Assembly (NCBI GenBank): GCA_016841825.1
Contig: JAENYK010000024.1
Span: 1-36,953, forward strand
DNA from: Halothermothrix sp.
Lineage (GTDB): Bacteria; Bacillota; Halanaerobiia; DY22613
Length of the DNA stretch: 36,953 nt
Reading direction: 5' to 3'
Shown here: one piece after another, positions 25,601 through 36,400 of the stretch
How the letters are laid out: every line of letters begins with the position of its first letter
Numbering within the stretch: position 1 is the first letter of the stretch
Notes under the pieces: model-generated
What the model saw: only the letters and a program-made list of their open reading frames with translations
Told to the model about the DNA's origin: nothing
Databases searched by the model: none
Translations under genes and position numbers: made by a program

Positions 25601-27405
25601 TCAGTCCTCTGGTTATATTGGATCGCACAAAACCTGAAGTAACAGAGATTGAGCATGCTAATTATACTCATCAAGAAATAGAAGCAATTATTAAAGCAGA
25701 AGATAACTTGTCTGGTATCAGTTGTTATCAGTATGCTGTGGGTACTTTATTCGATTCCACAATCTATAGCAAAGGTTGGATTGAAGTCACTAATATTACG
25801 GATCATGCAGAACTAAAAGATCAGATCCAGGCTATTTTGAAGACTGATCAAATACCTCATGCAGAAGAAGTTTATCTACGGGCCAGGGTAAAAGATAATG
25901 TAGATATCTGGTCAGATACTCTCCTGGGAGGAAAAATAATTGTTGATCATCAACCACCTGTGGAAGTAAGGATTACTGGCCCGCAGTGTACAAACACTAC
26001 CTCAAAAATTGGAGGAGTAAATATTGAATATTATGATCCCGAAAGTGGAGTTTCCCATTATCGAATGAGTGTAGCCAGTGAAATCGGTGGGAGTTGGTTG
26101 ACTGATCCAGCGATACAACCTATTGGTTCATTTGATCATCAGGTTACCGGTCTCGAACTTTCTGAGCAAGATTACTATCTGGTTCTGGAAGTATTTGATC
26201 GAGTTGGTTTAAGTACTGTGGTATACAGTGAAAATCCAGTGACAATCGATATTACACCACCGATCATCGAGTTTGTAGATCCTGCTGATCAAATTGTCTT
26301 TAATCATCCGGGTCTGGTTGAGTATACTTTGAGTGAACAGGCAAATGTATTCTTTACCTTGACAAATCCCGATGGCAGCAGTACGACTCAGCAGTATTAT
26401 CAGCTTGAGCCTGGTAGAATACATAGCTTTTCATTCCAGGAAGAAGGCTATGGAGTCTATAGATTGTCTGCTGAAGTGATAGATCTGGCCGGAAATAGTA
26501 TGCAGAATGTTATAGAAAAACAAATCAGAGTAAACGAACCTCCGATACTGACTTTTGCTGAAGACGAACAGGGAATAGCTTTCTATACCACACCGGGTAA
26601 ACCAATACAACTGATACCTTATCAGGTATATGATCCTGATGGAGGAACAATTGACAGTTATGAGTGGGATTTCGGTGATAGTTCACTCATTTCAGATGAA
26701 GCTGTACCAGAACACATCTATGAGCAATTAGGAATGTATACAGTTAAAGTAAAAATCTGGGATAATAATGCTGGAGAGACTATTGTAACGACAAAAGTAC
26801 AAGTAGAAAATACTCACCAGGGAAGCCTATATCGGGATGAGACCTGGAGCGGTGAACAGACGATTACTGGAGATATTATTGTTCCTGAAGGCAGAGTACT
26901 GACTATTCAGCCGGGGACACAGGTGTTAATTGACACAACCCCGGAAGGTAGCGGTTACAATCATCAGATATTAATTCAGGGTGAGTTGGTAGCTGGAATA
27001 ACTGATGGTAGCTCAAATGAGGTAGTAAGTATTAGCATGGTGGAAGCTGGTACTGGAAATTGGCAGGGAATTCATGTAGAAGGAACAGCTAATTTAACTA
27101 ATGTAGTAATTGAAGATGCCTTAAGAGCAATAACTGTCGTAAATCAGGCGGAACTCAAATTAATTGATTCAACTGTCTCAGATAATGTAATCGGCGTGCA
27201 TGTTTATGGGACAAGACCAACAATCGAGAGGACATTATTTAAAAATAACAGCCGCTATGGGATTAAGGAAGACCAGGGTGGCAGACCAATTGTCATAAAT
27301 TGTATCTTTGATGATAACTGGATAGATTATTATCATCAAAAACTATCCCGGATAACTATGGATGAATTAAATAATCTGGAAGGTAATTCAGGTAATCGGC
27401 AATAG
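19651..27405 (+). CDS. Giant secreted protein: Ig-like modules, PKD domain and C-terminal beta-helix (2584 residues)
   Basis: A signal peptide (residues 1-32, two Lys-rich starts then a long hydrophobic core ending VVYA) directs export. A beta-rich N-terminal domain (about 33-175) is followed by some fifteen Ig-like modules of about 90-150 residues, separated by linkers such as LDTTPP, VDTSGP, IDDTPP, VDHQPP and IDITPP, the typical OmpL47/bacterial Ig pattern. A PKD domain lies near 2300-2395 (YDPDGGTIDSYEWDFGDSS), then a right-handed beta-helix at about 2403-2584 (IIVPEGRVLTIQPGTQVLID). No LPXTG, S-layer or membrane anchor is seen, so it is secreted or held non-covalently. AAAGGAGAG precedes ATG 19651. 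It is followed after 82 nt by the RHS gene, so the two are probably co-expressed. Adhesion or scaffold roles are inference. Confidence 0.85.
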   Translation: MFTLKLKKFLQLICCFLLVFCIMMIHSKVVYAFNFIGVEDESINYHYNKNENWVHFKTINLDQEKLKDVTTLKCEIKASIKNHWVLVGGWGNWYLNVKLHLNGVYLGKVSCWTDTVDGYKNYTKEFTVRLDNLNLVNCSNPTITMYYQTDIRGLGPVDGGYIQRLRVYADDINAPEIKDFYIHDGKATNSRNVNLHISAKDVLSGLYQICFSNNGSSYTAWESYKTTKTWTLTSGDGQKKVYLKLKDKVGNISQGYLSDPVVLDTTPPVKKSITIGEKRIESVAVNWNFTDALIGMSTNHPYEYALTTGNVTPSSGSYSTLKTTIFNQLTSKQGYYAWVRAYDKLDNRSSWYRSAQFSPLSESISSFTALPVAEIDQLTGQPVYQVRLTIPEVDCASYIIERDSAELTELNSSGSYTDNRDLQKHGIYQYSVYTENVIGDKSTKTSQNVIIPNISPELDNGDVSVSNSDLTDIDLEQVFYTNNRTFHLNLPTVDPEDDELKYQLIYKKDNGNLKTYFTELQSSGSSVNFAQDGVYQWYLQFAEFDGGTEITTTDPNDSDKPLRTRVPADSLYEFVLDTIAPAASANTFRLTNDTQSITYSQSRPTNNREVRIANIQLFDNIGVEEVYFWNDTASMPDKFYTVSQAVENNFLKSAVKNELASTAAGIRLSSEEITQITDLPWILKSGADGSRTVKMKVVDKAGNVTIKTMAVKLDTTPPLPPILQDFDHVHSQDNDRRRINIIWDNRITDVAGFMGNYSIAGHIQQINQSEILLTTDNGLVTGGSYSIEVTDSGYNQPVKVAIYAIDRAGNISMTATQYTAFTPAKLGEVRYNQQESGYNEIVYGGHFMKFTLIDPGKANKHVLEYGALTGGEFTPQGELAIVDSNLFFHQALNPHQEKYYRLVAFNDSGDRTIGEYFVAKVPNIPPMAPIISDVSYPQNFNVVYNEDSEVIFNYQPGLDVDGDDIAHTINWAPGSTPGEDEFNKIRIGDPTSIPLSKDDLIHGSSYTWYVEVQEIEETYQLHSESQRITFIVDKHAPLIKGDNIDQLYTNKESLKVIATDLTETGNPGEIYSNINRVFYQKNNQSSEYEVELTPNSDGTWGGFITLEAGEYSLQVFAQDNAGNISTEFLNYQLKVDHTSPEIVEANIDLELESGSYNTYRSNIPLEITITDPVVHNIASGSRRLTYWFVENPGDEANIAGQTINLIDNSSTSNLVLDMSGVVDNREYYLVLQVEDRAGNKSEKKYLGQIYIDTTAPEVNLDLTGHKTYGSKNYLADLNSLICDSFALDTESGIKIEEYNIYSVKKEDFVNDQWADWDTVQQTALIDGDSYSIAFRGTNGVGNSTTVISEELVYDSSEPVDLDLGISADIVVSNETIIITAQAHDEHSPITSLMLAIGSTPGGNELTSAIYGNEAGWLQMKLVNGEYRLTIPDIADGIYYSTLAVTNAAGSTSILDGQTIEVDNHQEKLIVNDEGPYTAFNDKLTASWQYVGGKEIVEYQYRVKIKDGSYITEMRSTDQTQIRLENLNLTHGETYQFEVTAVSDDGALLSDLSPGIAVDTSGPVIDFFNVPEYSSSGKIRFDWQGTDTESGVIKVEVALGSDYKLTDITDGWIELVDSHLNSQELNLITGQRYYTMFRITNGAGTQTDRTGSPVIIDDTPPPVPEIEDRAVYINYDQPFTIDMTNTILLNRIDAESGNQEYYWTYSHDQDSLVLDNQTLNWSELESLKIRFSNILDLVDSSQIIDGTTYYFAVKTINGAGLASIGVSDGITIDNSAPSIPELKVLHTTNLNQDEEVNYITNTNNLKLWIDSTDVHSNVDKYLYAYGLWGEVSGIPRQELPITDPEEYNQPQVISLTDLQLTEGQIYYFAGESCNGATIISQTGYSSGLILDASVPEIINVNGTASGDKLIFDWDVNLSTTISAITRYEIGLVTDPAIEPAEWIDMGLAKTSTIDATSLADGEYYLKIRAYNAAGNYSKPNNGMGISPLVILDRTKPEVTEIEHANYTHQEIEAIIKAEDNLSGISCYQYAVGTLFDSTIYSKGWIEVTNITDHAELKDQIQAILKTDQIPHAEEVYLRARVKDNVDIWSDTLLGGKIIVDHQPPVEVRITGPQCTNTTSKIGGVNIEYYDPESGVSHYRMSVASEIGGSWLTDPAIQPIGSFDHQVTGLELSEQDYYLVLEVFDRVGLSTVVYSENPVTIDITPPIIEFVDPADQIVFNHPGLVEYTLSEQANVFFTLTNPDGSSTTQQYYQLEPGRIHSFSFQEEGYGVYRLSAEVIDLAGNSMQNVIEKQIRVNEPPILTFAEDEQGIAFYTTPGKPIQLIPYQVYDPDGGTIDSYEWDFGDSSLISDEAVPEHIYEQLGMYTVKVKIWDNNAGETIVTTKVQVENTHQGSLYRDETWSGEQTITGDIIVPEGRVLTIQPGTQVLIDTTPEGSGYNHQILIQGELVAGITDGSSNEVVSISMVEAGTGNWQGIHVEGTANLTNVVIEDALRAITVVNQAELKLIDSTVSDNVIGVHVYGTRPTIERTLFKNNSRYGIKEDQGGRPIVINCIFDDNWIDYYHQKLSRITMDELNNLEGNSGNRQ

Positions 27406-27487
27406 TAGAGCTGATATCAGTAGTTGTCCTGAAATGCTATAGTCATTTAAGAGAAAAAGAATAGGATAACCAGAAAGGAGAAAGAAA

Positions 27488-30400
27488 ATGCTAAAAAAAT
27501 GCGGAATCTTTTTAGCAGTAATTGTTTTGTTTTTGGGGCTGATCCCCGCTGCGGCTGAAGGAAATAAAACGAATATAACCTCACAGTCAGAGTTGGCGGT
27601 AGAAATATCAAATAATATTCTACAGGCCACTCCAGGTTCTGATGGGGCTGCAATAGAATTGGAAAATAAGTCTGCACGACTGGTAATCGGGAGTATTCGC
27701 AACCGGGGAGGTGATGACTGGATCACTCCCTCCTGGATTCCCGGTGGATATCAGGGAATTAATCAAAAACAGAAGGAGCAGATCGAATTTGAAATTAACT
27801 GGGATTCCTTCACGAAAGGTGAAACCAGAACTGCTGTCTTTGATCTGGAGTTAAAGATGTTAGATGATCAAGGCTCTGAGTGGACAGAGACGGTTACTAT
27901 AACCGCTACTAATACTATTCAATCCAGCAAACCTAATAAGCGATATACAATGGGAGTTGAAAAAACAGGTGATAGTTCGGCAACAATCTGGTTTAAACCA
28001 CAGGGATTTAATTCTCGATTTGCTATTGTCTATTATCAAGTAAATTCTCAGTTACGGCGGAATCATTTTCTCAAATATCAGACTGGAACCCAAAGGTGGG
28101 AATACCAGGTCAGAGATTTGCAAGAAGGAGATATAATTAATTATTATGTCGGATATGAGAAGTCATGGTTATACTATACGACAGAATGGAGTCAGTATGT
28201 TTATTCCACCGGGCCAGTATTGGCTCCAGTATTAACGGGTGCCATAGCTGGTGAGAATGAAGTTAATTTAAGCTGGGATAGTGTAAGTGGAGCTGATGGA
28301 TATCAGATATTCTATGGTACAGTCAGTGGAAGTTATAGTGATATTATACATGTGGGTGAGGAAACAAATTATCTGGTAACTGATCTTCTAAATCATACTA
28401 CCTATTATTTTGCAGTCAAAGCTATAAAGGGTAGTAAAGAGAGTGAATTATCAAATGAAATAAATGCTACACCAATACCTGCCAAATTATCAGCTATCTC
28501 TGGACCGAATACAGATATATTACATCCAGTGGGATATCTGATTGATGGGGATTTAACAACCAGTTGGGGTTTTAAACCTGGTTCAGAACAGGGGTGGGCT
28601 GAGTTAGATTTAGGAAAAGATACCCTCATCTATGGATTGCAGGTCTCAGGAACCCTTTATCCAGAGACTACCATCTATCTTGAATATGAAAAAGACGGAT
28701 TCTGGTTACCATTTTTGGCACCTCAAATAAAGGAACTGGGAATGAATCAAATAATCGACCTATCTTACGATAATCTTGTCAGTAGTAAGTTGCGAATAAG
28801 ATTAAACGGAAGTGGAGTTCAATATAGCAGTATTGCAGAAATTAGCATAATTGGAGAAAAGGCGAGCAGCTTATATCAGAAGATTAAACCTGAGAAAATT
28901 ATCGCATCTGAAAACACAGCACCAACCGCACCAGCCAAATCGTTGATTGATGGAAATACTTATACCGTGTGGCAGACGCAACCTTCTTTCTGGGCAAGAT
29001 TCCAATTGCCAGGACTGGATGAAATATTTGACGCCATAGATGATTCATCGACACTAAACTTGATAGAAGGCAAAAATAGGGATCAAGAAATAAATACTGA
29101 AGACCAGGTTATCTTTGAATTTGCCAACAGTTATCAGCTAGAAAATATTAATATCTTTTTGACGGAAAAAACCAGAGGCGACTTTAGTCTTGATATAGAG
29201 GATAATGGCACCTGGCAGCAGATAGAATACATACCAGATGACACTCAAAGAGGATGGCATAGACTGGATTTGAGTGACCGCCAGGTTACTACCAATAAAG
29301 TGCGTTTACGTGTATCGGGAACTGATGGTGGACTGGGTGGGATTAGTGAAGTCCAATTCTTTGGGAATGGTGAATTTACAGGAGATGAATACAAGACGAT
29401 TGGAATTCCAGATACTGTAGAATTAGACCAACCATATAATGGCTATTTCCAGTTATCACCCGAAGAGTTAAAAGATCAGTACCTGGAACTGGTGGTTACA
29501 GAGAATACTACTGATAATTTGCAGGTAGAATTAAATGGAAAACAAGTAATTCTCGAACCCACCTTCATTCTCAGAGGACATACTGTTTATAGACATTTGA
29601 TTGAAGATCTGGATTTTAGAGAAGGGCGTAATTTTCTGAAGATCAGTTCCAATACAGAATTGACATTGGTGAATGCAAGATTTAATCCAGAAATTAGGGA
29701 TTGGGCACACAATTATCCGAACTTAACTGATGGACTATTACTTACACCGGTTACAGCGGAAAATAGTATAGAATTAAACCTCAGTCAAGAGACACTGATA
29801 GAGGAGATAGCAATCTATTCAGAAAATGATAATCCTTCTTTTGGAGTATCTGTGCTGGTAGATGGCAGTTGGCTATCCTTAAATTCTAGAGAAAGTGGTA
29901 TTAAAAGCATCAAATATACTGCTAGTCTAACTGCTGAAAAGATCAGGATTGAAAATCCAGGATATCTTAATATATCTGAAGTGAAGATAAGTGGAAGTGC
30001 CATAACAGACCATGCTCCTCAAGTAAAGATTTTATCTCCCGGCGATGGTGAGGTTATCAATTTCTTTGAGGTGGGTACAAAATATATTTATGGTTTTATT
30101 GATAACCAGGAAGCTCAGGTCTATGTTAATGGTGAGAAAGCTTATCAGAATGGAAATTACTTCTGGATTAGATTGATCAAAGCGGGTATGAGGCCATGGA
30201 AAACCATGGAAATAAATGCGAGAGTTACTGATCACCAGGGTAGAGAGAGTTCTGATACTGTTGAAACGATGTTGGGCGAACTTCCACTATTCCGCATCGA
30301 TCAATCTGATACTATAATTTATACAGCAGATGATATTTTTACCGTTAGTGGTCAATTACTGGCCCCATTATGTAAAATTACTGTAAATGGTCAAGAGATA

Positions 30401-33400
30401 TCAACATCAAGGTGGGGTGCATTTAGTACAGAGGTTGGCTTAGAAGAAGGATTTAACCTGATCAAAATAAAATGTATCCGGACAGTAGGACAGGATCGGG
30501 AATTTACTCAAACAAGCTACCGCATGGTCTATCTGCGCAAAGACCAGGCTGAATTGACTATCAATTCACCTTTACCAGGTTCATATATTAAAAGAGACAG
30601 TGTAATCGTGAGTGGTACAGTCAAGGGATTAGGAGATATATCTGTACTTGTTAATGGAAAACCTGCTGAGGTAGATGGCATGTACTACGTCTCTCCAATT
30701 ATCTCCATAACTGAAGAGAATAGTACAGTTACAGTTCAGGTTACTGATAATAATGGAACTGTCAGTGAATCAATTACTCTTTATCGTGACCTGATTCCAC
30801 CGATAATCTCTCAGGTATTACCTGAAGAATCTGATCTGACGAAGAACAGTATTGTGGCAGTAAGTGGTCAGGTAGAAGAAAGTGGGGAGTATTGTGTTTA
30901 TATAAATGGAGTAGCGGCAAATATTACTGATGATCATACCTTCAGTCAGCAGATAAGCTTATCTGATGGTAAACAGATGGCAATTAACATCGAAGCTGTA
31001 GATCTGGCTGGTAATATTGGGTATTATACAAGAAGGATTATGGTAGATACTACATCACCTGAGAATTTTAACCCTGTCGCTAATCCAATAAACTGGACAA
31101 ATAACACGCAGCCAGAGATTACTTTTAATACTAGTGACGCTGTAAGTGGGATTAACCGTTACCAATTAGCCATAGATGGGGGAGTATATCAGGAAGTTAT
31201 AAGTCCGTATCAATTACCGATGCTGGAAGATGGGATACATGAAATATCTGTCAAAGCTATAGATAATGCTGGTTGGGAGACGATTGCAGTAACCAGAGTA
31301 TATATTGATACAACTGCTCCCAATCCATTTACTCCGGTGGCAAATCCGGCAGATTGGACGAGTACTCCACCTGCAATAAGTTTTAGTGCAGCTGATAATG
31401 GATCAGGGATTGATCATTATGAATTAAGTATAGATGATGGAGAATATCTCACTGTAGAAAGTCCATATAGTTTGCCTGAATTGGCAGATGGTAGTCATTT
31501 GATTAAGGTTAAAGCTATTGACAACTTAGGCTATCAAACTATTGGTACTGGTGAAGTATATATTGACACCACCACTCCAGTAATCACCTTAACAGGAGAG
31601 TATGACGGTCTATATACAAGTGATGATAATTACCAGATCACTGGGAAAATTGCAGATCTAACTGATGTGTCTTTGACTGTTCAGGGACGTAAGGTAACTG
31701 TTAATGAAGATACTACTTTCAATACTGCTTTAAATCTTCAGGAAGGTGCCAACACCATTATCGTGAAGGCTATAGATCAGGCTGGATTGACAAGTAGTCT
31801 GCAGTTTATGATCTATCTTGATACGACAGCTCCCAATGAGTTTGTTCCAATAGCGACTCCAGATGAATGGACTAATAATGTCCAGCCAGTAATTACGTTT
31901 GAAACCACCGATGATCTGTCAGGTATAGATTATTATGAACTAAAGGTAGATGCCGGAGAGTTCGTTCGGGTAGAAAGCCCATATCAATTGCCCGAACAGG
32001 AAGATGGTGTGCATGTGGTCAGTGTAAGAGCGGTAGACGAAATGGGATTTGGAACTGTCTGCACGACCAAGATTTATATCGACACCACAGCACCAGAAAT
32101 CCCCGGAAATTTACGGGTTATTCCGGGTAATGGTAAAATGATAGTCAAATGGGATGTTATCTCACAGGATGTCATTGAATATCGAATAGCGAAAAAGAAT
32201 CAAGATGAACCAGAATACTTTACAGTAACCGGGAATGAATTCACTGATACTGATTTAGCTAATGGCGATCAATATACGTATCAGGTCTTAGCTATTGACC
32301 GGGCGTCCAATGAAGGTCAATCAACTGAATGGCAAGAAGGAACGGTGGGTTTGACTGAGGTTCCATATGAACCTGACGAGGGTGCGATTCTGGAATATGA
32401 GGATGTCACTCTAACAATGGCTCAGGAAGGTTTGCTGGACGATGTAGAAAAGGTAACTATTTCTGAAGTAAAAAGTGAGGAAATGGAAGATAAGGCAATC
32501 TTCCCGATGGTAGGTCCGATGTATGAGTTTTCTGTTTATAAAGAGGGTAGTGATACTCCAGAAGAGAACATGGTTGCTGAGAAAGGATATATTGGCTGCA
32601 TCAGTTATGATGAAAGTCAAATACCGGAGGGTTTTCCTGAGCAAAATCTGGGAGTATATCATTTTGATACGATGTTTGGTAAATGGTTTTTAGTTCCATC
32701 AGCAGGTGTCGATATAGAGAATAATAAGATATATTTCATTACCAATCATTTTAGTTCTTTCTCAGTACAGGCAACCGTTTTACAGGATTTAACACCCCAG
32801 GAATACAAAGATGCTGGCTATTCCCCATTGAAAACCTATTCTACACACGAAGGGATAACAATTTCTCCACAGTTTGGTACAGCCAGTACTGAGGTAACAG
32901 AATTAGTCTTGCCAGGAAGAAATGGATTTGATCTTGTTTTGTCCAGAAGATATGACACTGCAACAGCCAGAAGTGATGCTTTTGCTCTGGCGATTAACGG
33001 TACATTAGGATTTAATTTAGTTAGTGGGGGCGATAATGTTTCTACTGTCAAAGACCTTGCCGAGGTTACAGGTTTAGTAGAGGAATACACCAAAAATATC
33101 AATTGGGCTAATCAGGCTGCTGCTAATGTGATTCAAATGATTGAAGAATACATCTTTAACCAGGGGGATTTTGCCTATTCTATGGGACAGGGTTGGCGTT
33201 TGAACATTCCCTATGTTAAGGCTGCCAATAGTTCCTTAATTCTGCGGACAGAAAGTGGCAGCATGTATTATATCAACGAGATGAGCCTTGTGGATGTACT
33301 TGGCTATGTGCCTAAGCAGTATCGAAAATTAAAATTTGAGCAGCATGAAGGCGCAGATTTTACTCTCTATATCGAACAGGTCTATTCACCACTTGATGTC

Positions 33401-36400
33401 ACCCAATATCTGGGGGATAATTCAATCAAGAGTCGTTGGTATAGTCTGGGCTACAAATTGGTCATGAAAGATGGAACTACATATGAGATGGATGCATTAG
33501 GTCGGACTACTAAAAAGATTGATCCGACAGGTTTAAATGCCATTGAGTTCAAGTATAGTGGTTTATTTCTCGACTATATTATCGATACAATGGGAAGAAA
33601 GATTCGCTTTGGCTATGAGAGTGATATATTATGGCCTAAAATTAACAAGATCTGGGTAGAAAATGATTCATATAATCGTCAGATTAATTATGATATCGGG
33701 GTAGATGATCTGTTACAGCATGCAACTGATGCTCAGGGGAGAGTTAGCAGCTATGAATATGACTTGCGCTTAATGTTTGGCGGTCAAGCAGGTTTTAAAG
33801 TTAACATATTGAATATTATCTGCAAAGTTGTTGGCGGTCCTTTTGCTGGATTAGCAGGTTCGGTCTTTGGAGCAGCTGATGTAGAATTATTTGGACAGTT
33901 TAAGGTTCAGGTTGTGCAGCCTATGATAATGATGACTGCACCCGGACAGGGAATGACGAAGATTGAGTACGAACAGCCTACTTTGATGTATGGGTCGTGT
34001 AGTATCAACTGGTTTTTAGCTGTACCTGAATCGGTGACCTTCAGTGTTAATCTGGAACAGTATCTTTTGGCTAAAAAAGTTGAGGTATTTTTAAATTCCA
34101 GCCAAAAGGTCAGGACGACGACTTATGATTATACTTTTGAATACTATGATTGGTACCAGCCAGTCAACTATTGTACTGTAGAGAACAATGGACAGCGAGA
34201 AACAATTTACAACTATCTACCGATTCCCAAAAAACGTTATCGTTGGGAGGATAGATCAATTGATGTAGTTGATATTCCGATGCAGTTCTGGACATATCAT
34301 CTTTTGAGCGTGATTGATAATATTGAGATGACAGATGCACAGAATGGCAGTCTGCTAGAGAGGCGTGAATATAAGTATAATACCGACAGCATGAGACCTA
34401 CCGAGATCGTCACTCTGCGGGGCGATAATTATCGTAAAGTAAACTATGATTACGACAATTGGGGAAACGTTGAATATCTCAAAGACTATAGTAAGAGTAA
34501 TGGTCAAGAGCAGCAGAGCGAGACCTGGTCATATTATTTGAATGCTGATTCAGCACCAGATTCTGCACTACCATGGAAACAGTCTCCTTTTGCCCAGAGC
34601 GAGATTGACAGTCATATTCATGATCGTCTGGGTGGAAAATTAATTAAAAACTATATACCTGATGAACAGGGTAATTTTACTGCTAGTTATCTTCACAATT
34701 TCAATAACTATAATTTAGCTGGACAGTTGATCGAAACTGCTACCTGGGCCAATAATAATTGGTCAATCTCCAGATTCGAATACTATTCAACAGATGGTAG
34801 TCTAAAAAGGAAGATAAATCCCATCGGGCATGAGACTATCTATGAATATGATAACTATGGTTTACCGAAAAAGGTGATTGAAAAGGACATTGTTGACCCT
34901 CAGGGATACACCCGGGATATAATAATTCAATATGGCTTTGATTATATCTCTGGCTGGAAGATTTGGGAGAAGAACCCACGGGGCTATGTGAATGAATTTG
35001 AGTATGATGCCCTTGGGCGGACTATTAAGATAGTCAATCCTGATGACGATGACGACGTCAACTGGATGCCGGACGGTTATACACCTGCTTTCAGGGAGAA
35101 CAATCCAACTTCAGTGATTGAATACGATGATAGCAGTCTATATTCGGTTGTGACCAATTCCCTGGGACAGAGAACCATGTATGATTTTGATGACCTTGGG
35201 CAGATGGTCAAAGAGGTGAAATATAGACAAGAAAATGGTACATACGTGGAAGCAGCAGTTACAACTCTGAAATATGATGGTTGGGGTAACATTGTCGCGA
35301 TCACGGATCCCAATGGGATCAGTACTGGCCCTGCCTGGCGATATACTACCAGATATGAGTATGATGCTCTGGGTAGAAATAAGTCCATCATCTATCCTGA
35401 TGAGACCGAAAGTTTGACCGATAATCCAGAGAGAAGGATGGAGTTTGACTATGATGAGAATATCCTGACTATCACTGATGAGCGAGGCAAGATCACTGAA
35501 CAGTATTTGGATATGCAGGAGAGGGTAATCAAACAGATCAATTATAATCAATCTGATTATTTACTGGAAGAGATAGTCTCTCAGGTCTATTATGATGGTC
35601 TGGGGAATGAAGTCATCACAATCGATCCCAATGGGAGTAAGACAGTCAAAGAATACAATGAATTGAACTTACTGGCCAGAGTAACTTTTCCAACGGAAGA
35701 TTTTTTTGACAAGGGAAGACAGATTACAACTGCTCCTTATCAGTGGTCTGAATATAACTCAGCCGGTCAAAAGATCAAGGATGTAATTAGTATTCCCGGT
35801 GGTGGAGAACATGAGACATTCTATGAGGTAGATGGATTGGGGCAGATATATAGGACAACCACTAGCTACACAGATCGAAGTGGTCTCTGGAAAGAGGCGA
35901 TAACAGAGGTCTATTATGATGCCAATGGCAATCAGATAAAACTGGTAGATGCCAACAATACTCCATTGCCTGATGCTGAACAGAAGGCTTATACATATAC
36001 CTATTCAGCCCTTGATAAACCATTAACCGAGACTGATCTCGCTGGTAATACTACCTCCTATACCTATGATCAGATTGGGAATCGGACGTCAATGACCGAT
36101 CCACGGGGTAATAGTGGTAAATATGAAGGTGACTTTACCATTATCTATCACTATGATGATCTGAATAGGTTAATCAAAGGTGAACTGCCGCGGACAAAAG
36201 ATGATCCAGAAAAACCACTGGTAGAGTTAAGTTATGATCCCCGGGGTAATCTGGTAGAGAGAATTGAACCAGATGGAGCTGCAGCCAGTTATACATATTA
36301 TCCCAATAACCTGGTGAAAACAGAGACAGTCAGCGGGGACGGTAAGAATTATACCTACACCTATAGATATGATAAGGCAGGTAATCAAGTAGAGATTATT

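Noticed and set aside
27406-27487. A terminator or separate promoter between the two giant genes
   Set aside because: No hairpin with a T-run and no convincing -35/-10 pair is visible; the spacer carries just the ribosome binding site.
31046-32080. Regular repeats as a CRISPR array
   Set aside because: The repeats are about 260 nt, in frame, and encode Ig-like domains; no CRISPR array or cas gene is present anywhere in the window.
35138-35551. 137-codon minus-strand frame in the RHS gene
   Set aside because: Antisense to in-frame YD repeats and low-complexity in character; a shadow frame.
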